Source of the DNA: Gemmatimonadota bacterium
Lineage (GTDB): Bacteria; Gemmatimonadota; Gemmatimonadetes; Gemmatimonadales; GWC2-71-9
NCBI GenBank assembly: GCA_003169895.1
Contig: PNAE01000007.1
Span: 564,967 to 628,966, forward strand
Reading direction: 5' to 3'
DNA: 64,000 nt
Shown: in pieces, positions 59,516 through 64,000 of the stretch
How positions within the stretch are numbered: position 1 is the first letter of the stretch
Layout: the number at the start of each line of letters is the position of its first letter
The notes under the pieces: generated by a model
What the model saw: the letters and a program-made list of their open reading frames with translations, nothing else
What the model was told of the DNA's origin: nothing
The model's database searches: none
Position numbers and translations under genes: made by a program

Positions 59516-60140
59516 AGCTACTGACTCCCAGCCGCCGGTAGTTTTCCGCCGGGCATCCCGTCCATTCCGGGACGGCTGTGTTGCCGACGTAACCGAGATC
59601 CTTGACGCCCAGCTCCGACGTAAAGAAGCCGGTCGCGGTGAAATCACGGAACGAGTTGAACCACGCTACACCGAGCGCCATCTCGGGCCGGCTGCGGCGA
59701 GGGTAAGCCACATCATCGAGCACCAGCCGGCGCTGCGCATCGGTGCAGTCGACAAAGTCCTGGTCGAATCGCTGGTGGCATTCATGATCAAGCCACGCCA
59801 GCCCGCCACGGTTCGCCGTTCGGAGGCCCGGCTCGAGGTCGAGCATGGTGTCCATGAATTCTGGCACGCCGGCGTCGGTCGCCGAGCCGCTGGTGGCATC
59901 CTTCGGAATCACGTAGTTCACCAGTGACTGGACCGTCGCCCATTCGTGAGCCGTGTACACCTTTGGCGCGTACGCAGCACCGGCAGATACTGCGGCGAGC
60001 TTGCGGGTGGAGGCGATCCGGCTCGCTTCCATCGCCTGCGCTGGCCGCGGGATCAGGAACGCGCCGGCGGTCGCGGCCATTGCACCGACGATGTCGCGCC
60101 GGCTCATGGTCGGTCCCGCGGCATCAGGCGAGGAACTCAT
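59508..60140 (-). CDS. Gluconate 2-dehydrogenase subunit 3-like protein
   Basis: 210 residues. Tat signal (TMSRRDIVGAMAATAGAFLI), so the partner GMC subunit probably rides along to the periplasm. Soluble helical domain with YTAHEWATVQSLVNYVIPKD and GVPEFMDTMLDLEPGL typical of subunit 3, which helps the flavoprotein subunit fold. Together with the GMC protein it matches glucoside 3-dehydrogenase small/large subunits. ATGA overlap upstream; stop lies in H8. Confidence 0.92.
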   Translation of the reverse strand: MSSSPDAAGPTMSRRDIVGAMAATAGAFLIPRPAQAMEASRIASTRKLAAVSAGAAYAPKVYTAHEWATVQSLVNYVIPKDATSGSATDAGVPEFMDTMLDLEPGLRTANRGGLAWLDHECHQRFDQDFVDCTDAQRRLVLDDVAYPRRSRPEMALGVAWFNSFRDFTATGFFTSELGVKDLGYVGNTAVPEWTGCPAENYRRLGVSSWP

Positions 60141-61831
60141 AGCTTGCCCTCCTTCCGCTGCGCCGCGATGTAGCGCGACGTCCGCATCGACAGGGCCAGG
60201 ATGGTCCAGGTGGGATTCTTGTCCGCCTGGGTCACGAACGGCGCGCCATCAGCTACGAAGAGGTTCTTGCAGTCCCACGCCTGGCAATTGGCGTTCAGCG
60301 CGCTGGTGGTGGCAGTGCTGCCCATTCGCACGCCGCCGACCTCGTGAATGATCGAGCCACCGGTCGAGATGCCGTAGCCCTGCTCCTTCGTCGGCATGGT
60401 CGACCATACCTCCGCGCCCATCTCGTGGAGCAATGCGCGGAAGGTCTCCTGCATGTGCTTTGCCTGCAGATATTCGTGATCGCTCCACTTCCAGTGGAAC
60501 CGGAGCACCGGGATTCCCCACTGATCGACCATGTGCGGATCGAGCTCGCAGAACGAGTTCTCGTTCGGGATCATTTCGCCGCGACCCGAGAAGCCGATTG
60601 TCGATCCCCAATACTTGCGATAGTCGCTCTTGAGCGAGGTTCCGTATCCGCCACCGGACGGGTAATTCTGGATCCCACCCATGAAGCCGTACCCCGGCAT
60701 CCCCATGCCGCCCCAGATCTCGATGTGATAGCCACGCGGGAAATCGAGCTTGCTGTTGTCGAGCCACCATGGCATGTAGAGATGGGCGCCACCGACGCCG
60801 TCGCAGTTGTGCTGCGGCTGATCGTCCAGGGCCGGGATGTAACCGCCGACGTCGGTGCCGGTCGTGTCGGTGATGTACTTGCCGACCACACCGCTCGAGT
60901 TGGCGAGTCCGTGAGGGAACCTGGCTGATGTCGAATTGAGCAGGATCCTCGCCGATTCGCAGGCGCTGGCAGCCAGCACCACCACGTGCGCATCCACTCG
61001 CTTCTCCGCACGCGAAACCTTGTCGATGTAGACCACACCGTTCGCGAGACCGTCCGACCCCACCGTCACCTCGCGCACCATCGCATCGGTACGCAGCGTG
61101 AGCTTGCCGGTGCGCATGGCGGGCTCGATCAGAACGTTGGTCGACGAAAAGTTGGCGTTGACCCGGCAGCCGCGATTGCATTGACCGCAATAATGGCACG
61201 CCGGGCGGCCGTTGAGCGGGCGAGTCAGGATCGACAGGCGCGACGGGATGCATGTGACGGCCAGCTTGTCCGCCGCCTTCTTGACCAGCATTTCCCAGCA
61301 GCGCGGCTTGGGCGGGGGCAGGAACACGCCGTCAGGATGGTTACGCAATCCTTCGTGGCTTCCGAAGATTCCGACCAGGCGATCGACATCGTCATAGTGG
61401 GGCGCCATGTCGGCGTATGAAATCGGCCAATCATCGCCGAGGCCATCAGCAGTCTTGTGCTTGAAATCGTCCGGGCCAAACCGCAGCGAGATGCGGCCCC
61501 AGTGATTGGTGCGCCCACCGACCATGCGCGCTCGCCACCAGGAAAACTGGCTACCGGGTGCGGTGGTGAACGGTTCGCCAGGGACGGTCCATCCGCCAAT
61601 GCACGCATCGTGCTCGCCGAATGGCCGCTCGGTCGTCCCGCGGCCGCGGCGGGGCGTCTCCCATGGCTCGACAAACATGTCCGAGTCCTTGGTGTTGTCC
61701 CACATGCCGCCGGCCTCGAGCAGGATCACGTTGGCGCCGGCCCGGGTCAGCTCGTACGCGGCCATGCCACCACCAGCACCCGAGCCGACGATACAGACGT
61801 CGTATGCATCCCGTCGCGCATGAATTGGCAT
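60137..61831 (-). CDS. GMC-family FAD oxidoreductase, glucoside 3-dehydrogenase-like
   Basis: 564 residues from ATG 61831 with GGAGA nearby. FAD-binding motif VGSGAGGGMAAYEL (residues 15-28), the C-terminal HEVGG and PTWTILAL segments. In the middle is ACHYCGQCNRGCRVN, a Cys cluster of the type seen in glucoside 3-dehydrogenase large subunits that hold an Fe-S cluster. No signal of its own; it is co-encoded with a Tat-carrying subunit 3. Oxidises C3 of a sugar, electrons to a carrier. Confidence 0.93.
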   Translation of the reverse strand: MPIHARRDAYDVCIVGSGAGGGMAAYELTRAGANVILLEAGGMWDNTKDSDMFVEPWETPRRGRGTTERPFGEHDACIGGWTVPGEPFTTAPGSQFSWWRARMVGGRTNHWGRISLRFGPDDFKHKTADGLGDDWPISYADMAPHYDDVDRLVGIFGSHEGLRNHPDGVFLPPPKPRCWEMLVKKAADKLAVTCIPSRLSILTRPLNGRPACHYCGQCNRGCRVNANFSSTNVLIEPAMRTGKLTLRTDAMVREVTVGSDGLANGVVYIDKVSRAEKRVDAHVVVLAASACESARILLNSTSARFPHGLANSSGVVGKYITDTTGTDVGGYIPALDDQPQHNCDGVGGAHLYMPWWLDNSKLDFPRGYHIEIWGGMGMPGYGFMGGIQNYPSGGGYGTSLKSDYRKYWGSTIGFSGRGEMIPNENSFCELDPHMVDQWGIPVLRFHWKWSDHEYLQAKHMQETFRALLHEMGAEVWSTMPTKEQGYGISTGGSIIHEVGGVRMGSTATTSALNANCQAWDCKNLFVADGAPFVTQADKNPTWTILALSMRTSRYIAAQRKEGKL

Positions 61832-61982
61832 GACATCTCCGGATAGCTGTGTTCAGGAGATCGCGACCGAGCGTACGCGAGTGGTGTCACGTTTGCCGAT
61901 GGGGCGATCCGGTGCAAACCTAGGTGCGTTTGTCGGCGTCGAGAAGTAGCGAGGAAAGCAGGAGGGCGGGCGGGCTTGTGCG

Positions 61983-62570
61983 TCAACTCACGGCGAATCG
62001 GCACCGCGGCGCCACGCCATGCACGCATCGGGTGCTGACGCGCGCACCCGTCGCGGCGGCGAGCAATGCCCGGACCATTTCACAGCTGTCGGGACACTGC
62101 CGCACCGCATCCGCGAGCGGGCATGCCACGCCTTCGACCATGACGTGCTCCGTGTCTCGCCGCACAGTCGCGGCCGCCCCGAGCGATTCGAGCAATGTTC
62201 TGGCCAATTCGGCGGGGTCGCCTTGCATTGGCGCCGCGCGGCTCGCCGCAATACGCCGACCGGCGGCATTGAATACCGAATGCAATTCGGGCGGATCCAC
62301 TTTCTCGCCGAGAGCAGCCACCAGCGCGGCCAGCGCCGGCGCATAGGCCACCGAGAATTGCGCCTCGGCCTGAGCAGTCACGGCGTAGATCTGCGGCGGC
62401 TTCCCGGGACCGGCTCCGTGCCGGACACCAATCCGCCCCACAAGCCCGTCGCGCTCGAGCGCGGCCAGTTGGGCCCGAACGCCGTTGGCGGTCAGCCCGA
62501 CCACCGCCGCCAACTCATCGACCGTATGTGGGCGGTACCGAAGGAGGTCCAGCAATCGGTCACGGGTCAA
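61983..62570 (-). CDS. ArsR/SufR-like Fe-S cluster transcriptional regulator
   Basis: 195 residues from TTG 62570. N-terminal winged HTH (RLLDLLRYRPHTVDELAAVV; GLTANGVRAQLAALERDGLV). C-terminal cysteines spaced as in SufR-type sensors: VACPLADAVRQCPDSCEMV, then TRCVHGVAPRCRF, which could bind an Fe-S cluster. The only start in this frame is the TTG; if the C5 run at 62587-62591 had one base less, the gene would start at ATG 62601. It may repress an Fe-S or redox operon; the target is not seen in this window. Confidence 0.85.
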   Translation of the reverse strand: MTRDRLLDLLRYRPHTVDELAAVVGLTANGVRAQLAALERDGLVGRIGVRHGAGPGKPPQIYAVTAQAEAQFSVAYAPALAALVAALGEKVDPPELHSVFNAAGRRIAASRAAPMQGDPAELARTLLESLGAAATVRRDTEHVMVEGVACPLADAVRQCPDSCEMVRALLAAATGARVSTRCVHGVAPRCRFAVS

Positions 62571-62574
62571 CTGT

Positions 62575-62601
62575 TCACCACCACCAGGGGGTCAGGCTCA
62601 T
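62575..62601 (-). CDS. Tiny reading frame MSLTPWWW just upstream of the Fe-S regulator
   Basis: ATG 62601 opens a 9-codon frame (M-S-L-T-P-W-W-W-stop) that ends 4 bases before the regulator's TTG start, in the +1 frame. It could be a leader peptide with a three-Trp run, or the true N-terminus of the regulator broken by one base in a run of five C. No ribosome site; TTGATT lies 6 bases before the ATG. Not shown to be translated. Confidence 0.3.
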   Translation of the reverse strand: MSLTPWWW

Positions 62602-62652
62602 GGTTCAAATCAAACCGAACCCGCTCGTTTGCACAATATAACTACTAATTAC

Positions 62653-62682
62653 TTGACATATTATGAATATTTGCGATATTTC
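62653..62682 (+). promoter_or_regulatory. Sigma-70-like promoter of the DUF4142 gene
   Basis: TTGACA (62653-62658) is followed 17-18 bases later by ATATTT/TATTTC. This lies in an AT-rich island (about 62630-62690) between the divergent Fe-S regulator and the DUF4142 gene. The -35 is perfect, the -10 approximate. Confidence 0.5.
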
Positions 62683-62761
62683 AATCCGATCGGGCGGCGG
62701 GAACGTATCCCAGCTGCCAAATCACTCAACCCTGATCACCGAAACCGATCCCGGAGGATCC

Positions 62762-63313
62762 ATGCAGGTCGTTACGCTCGCCATCATCACCATGCTCACC
62801 CCGCTCCCGGCGAAGCCGGCTCATTCACCCGTCGTGCGTCGCGACGCCGTCGCTGTTCGTGTCGCGCTTGACGACGCCACGATCGTCGCCATTTTCGACG
62901 CGGCCAACACGGCCGACATTGAGACCGGCCAGCTCGGCGCCAGGAAGGGATCTACCCAGAAGATTCGTGATTATGGCGCGATGCTGGTGGCCGCTCATAC
63001 CGGCGCCCGGCAGCAAGGCCGCGATCTCGCCAAGAAACTCGGCGTCACGCCCACTCCTCCCAAGGACGATCAAAGCGCTGCGCAGCATGCGGCGGCGATG
63101 AAGCAGCTCCGGGGGGTCTCGGGAAAGGCCTTCGACCGCGCGTTCCTGGAGCATGAGATCGCGTACCACAAGGCAGTGATTGCCGCGGTGCAGAACACCC
63201 TGCTCCCGGCGATCCAGAACGCCCAGCTCAAGGCCCTCGTCATCCAGGTGTCGCCGGTATTTCTGCAGCACCAGCAGGTCGCGGAGCAGCTCCTCGCCGC
63301 CATGGGGAAGTAA
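62762..63313 (+). CDS. DUF4142-family secreted protein
   Basis: 183 residues from ATG 62762 with GGAGG about 5 bases upstream. Signal peptide (VVTLAIITMLTPLPAKPAH). The ferritin-like four-helix DUF4142 domain: AANTADIETGQLGARKGST, GAMLVAAHTGARQQGRDLAKK, FDRAFLEHEIAYHKAVI and NAQLKALVIQVSPVFLQH. These periplasmic proteins carry His but no confirmed metal site. Function unknown. A strong hairpin lies after the stop. Confidence 0.9.
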   Translation: MQVVTLAIITMLTPLPAKPAHSPVVRRDAVAVRVALDDATIVAIFDAANTADIETGQLGARKGSTQKIRDYGAMLVAAHTGARQQGRDLAKKLGVTPTPPKDDQSAAQHAAAMKQLRGVSGKAFDRAFLEHEIAYHKAVIAAVQNTLLPAIQNAQLKALVIQVSPVFLQHQQVAEQLLAAMGK

Positions 63314-63349
63314 GCGACCGCAACTGCACAGGGACAGGACGGACGTGTA

Positions 63350-63380
63350 GCCGGAGGGGGGCAGGGCGTCCCCCTCCGGC
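63350..63380 (+). terminator. Hairpin after the DUF4142 gene
   Basis: GCCGGAGGGGG (63350-63360) pairs with CCCCCTCCGGC (63370-63380), 11 bp perfect, 9-base loop. No T-run follows. Confidence 0.65.
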
Positions 63381-63547
63381 AGGTTGCGTCGTTACCCCGG
63401 CTGTGAGGTGCACCATGTTGGTCAGTTTTGCCAGTCAAGTGGCGGTAGCACCGGTCTCGCCCGCCCAGCGGGCCGGCCCGCACCCCCGATCAATCTGACC
63501 CCCGTCGTCACGCTCATCACACCCGGTTCCCCGGAAGGGGCGCTCTG

Positions 63548-64000
63548 ATGGAGTTCTTCAAGCGACTGATCGACTTCTTCACCCTCGGCTCGGACCGCCC
63601 GGTACGGCGATTATTCGCTTATTACACCGTGCTGGCCATCGTGTTGGTCATCCTCTTTCATTTTGTCCCCTACTTCGACCGGCTGTTCTCGGGCGAGCAC
63701 GTCAAGGCAATCACCGGCCCGGGCGTACTGCAGGACGCACTCGAAGGCGGCAAGGGCAAGCTGGTGGAAGTCCCCGTCCAGTCCCATCTCGATCTTGCGC
63801 TCACCACGGCGCTCGTCATGGTGAGCACGCTCGCCTTGATGCTGCCTGTCAGCTGGGTGTTCATGTCCGTTCGGCGAACGCGAGACTTCAGCCAGCACGT
63901 CGCCCAGACACTGATCCTCCTCCCCCTTGTGGTGGCCGGCATCGTGCTGGTGGTCCGGGCCAGTCTTGCGCTCGCGTTCAGCCTGGGCGGCATCGTCGCA
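63548..64000 (+). CDS. DUF4956-family membrane protein, 3' end cut by window edge
   Basis: 151 residues are visible from ATG 63548 (GGAAGGGG about 8 bases upstream) and the frame is still open at the right edge. Four hydrophobic segments (YYTVLAIVLVILFHFVPYF; TALVMVSTLALMLPVSWVF; TLILLPLVVAGIVLVVRASL; LALAFSLGGIVA). LPLVVAGIVLVV and LALAFSLGGIVA match DUF4956, whose members lie near spore-coat/CotH-like or phosphate genes. Function unknown. The gap before it holds only the hairpin. Confidence 0.85.
   Translation, partial: MEFFKRLIDFFTLGSDRPVRRLFAYYTVLAIVLVILFHFVPYFDRLFSGEHVKAITGPGVLQDALEGGKGKLVEVPVQSHLDLALTTALVMVSTLALMLPVSWVFMSVRRTRDFSQHVAQTLILLPLVVAGIVLVVRASLALAFSLGGIVA

Overview
This is a 64-kb piece of a high-GC, Gram-negative bacterial chromosome. 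Outer-membrane and periplasmic proteins are frequent: TolC- and MacA-like efflux parts, DUF5916 and DUF3187 barrels, a BamA-like barrel, many lipoproteins and Tat-exported enzymes. Genes often overlap by 1-14 bases, and GTG or TTG starts are common. This mix resembles Gemmatimonadota; that is an inference from gene content, not from a marker gene. I see no tRNA, rRNA, CRISPR, insertion sequence, phage or plasmid gene. No gap without a gene is longer than about 300 bases; the largest are 46807-47069 (263 bp, nothing clear), 13384-13617 (one hairpin) and 63314-63547 (one hairpin).

Layout. 1-2.5 kb: histidine degradation (hutI cut by the window edge, hutH). 2.6-10.5 kb: two secreted unknowns, a Kef-type antiporter with a TetR regulator, a saccharopine-dehydrogenase-like enzyme, a BamA-like barrel coupled to a Tat-exported asparaginase. 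10.6-13.4 kb: an NAD salvage operon (nicotinate phosphoribosyltransferase, nicotinamidase) with a class V aminotransferase. 13.6-20.6 kb: lipoprotein, leuS, csaA, a sigma/anti-sigma/PDZ operon. 20.7-26.2 kb: small membrane proteins, a PAP2 phosphatase, a YggX-like protein, a large DUF5916 barrel. 26.3-32.6 kb: a seven-gene overlapping operon of ECF sigma factor, putative anti-sigma, Spy-like protein, TolC, ABC ATPase, MacA and MacB. 32.6-40 kb: cardiolipin synthase-like, HD, cyclophilin, endonuclease III, PolX/PHP, hydrolase and GAF proteins. 40-43 kb: an energy-coupling factor vitamin-type transporter (S, T, fused A). 43-52.9 kb: HEAT protein, acyltransferase, DUF411, DUF486, RidA, VOC, PrcB-like, YfiT-like, and an amino-acid/editing operon (MOSC, AlaX, DUF4286, diaminopropionate ammonia-lyase). 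53-61.8 kb: a glycan locus (GH20, DUF1080, MFS permease, CutC; then YbjQ, Gfo/Idh, gluconate dehydrogenase subunit 3, GMC oxidoreductase on the other strand) that looks like a periplasmic 3-keto-sugar pathway. 62-64 kb: an Fe-S type regulator, DUF4142, and a truncated DUF4956 protein.

Two patterns run across the window and are not explained by the genes. First, at least eight gene borders carry imperfect palindromes whose arms are built from 7-bp units; the unit sequence differs from site to site, and at two sites the arms differ in length by one or two whole units. Second, many genes without a Shine-Dalgarno sequence have a TANNNT hexamer ending 6-8 nt before the ATG, which suggests leaderless transcripts. 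Other points of interest are a fused ECF ATPase with one intact and one fully degenerate ATP site, a PolX protein that has lost its polymerase carboxylates, and a tiny MSLTPWWW reading frame (or frameshift) before the Fe-S regulator.
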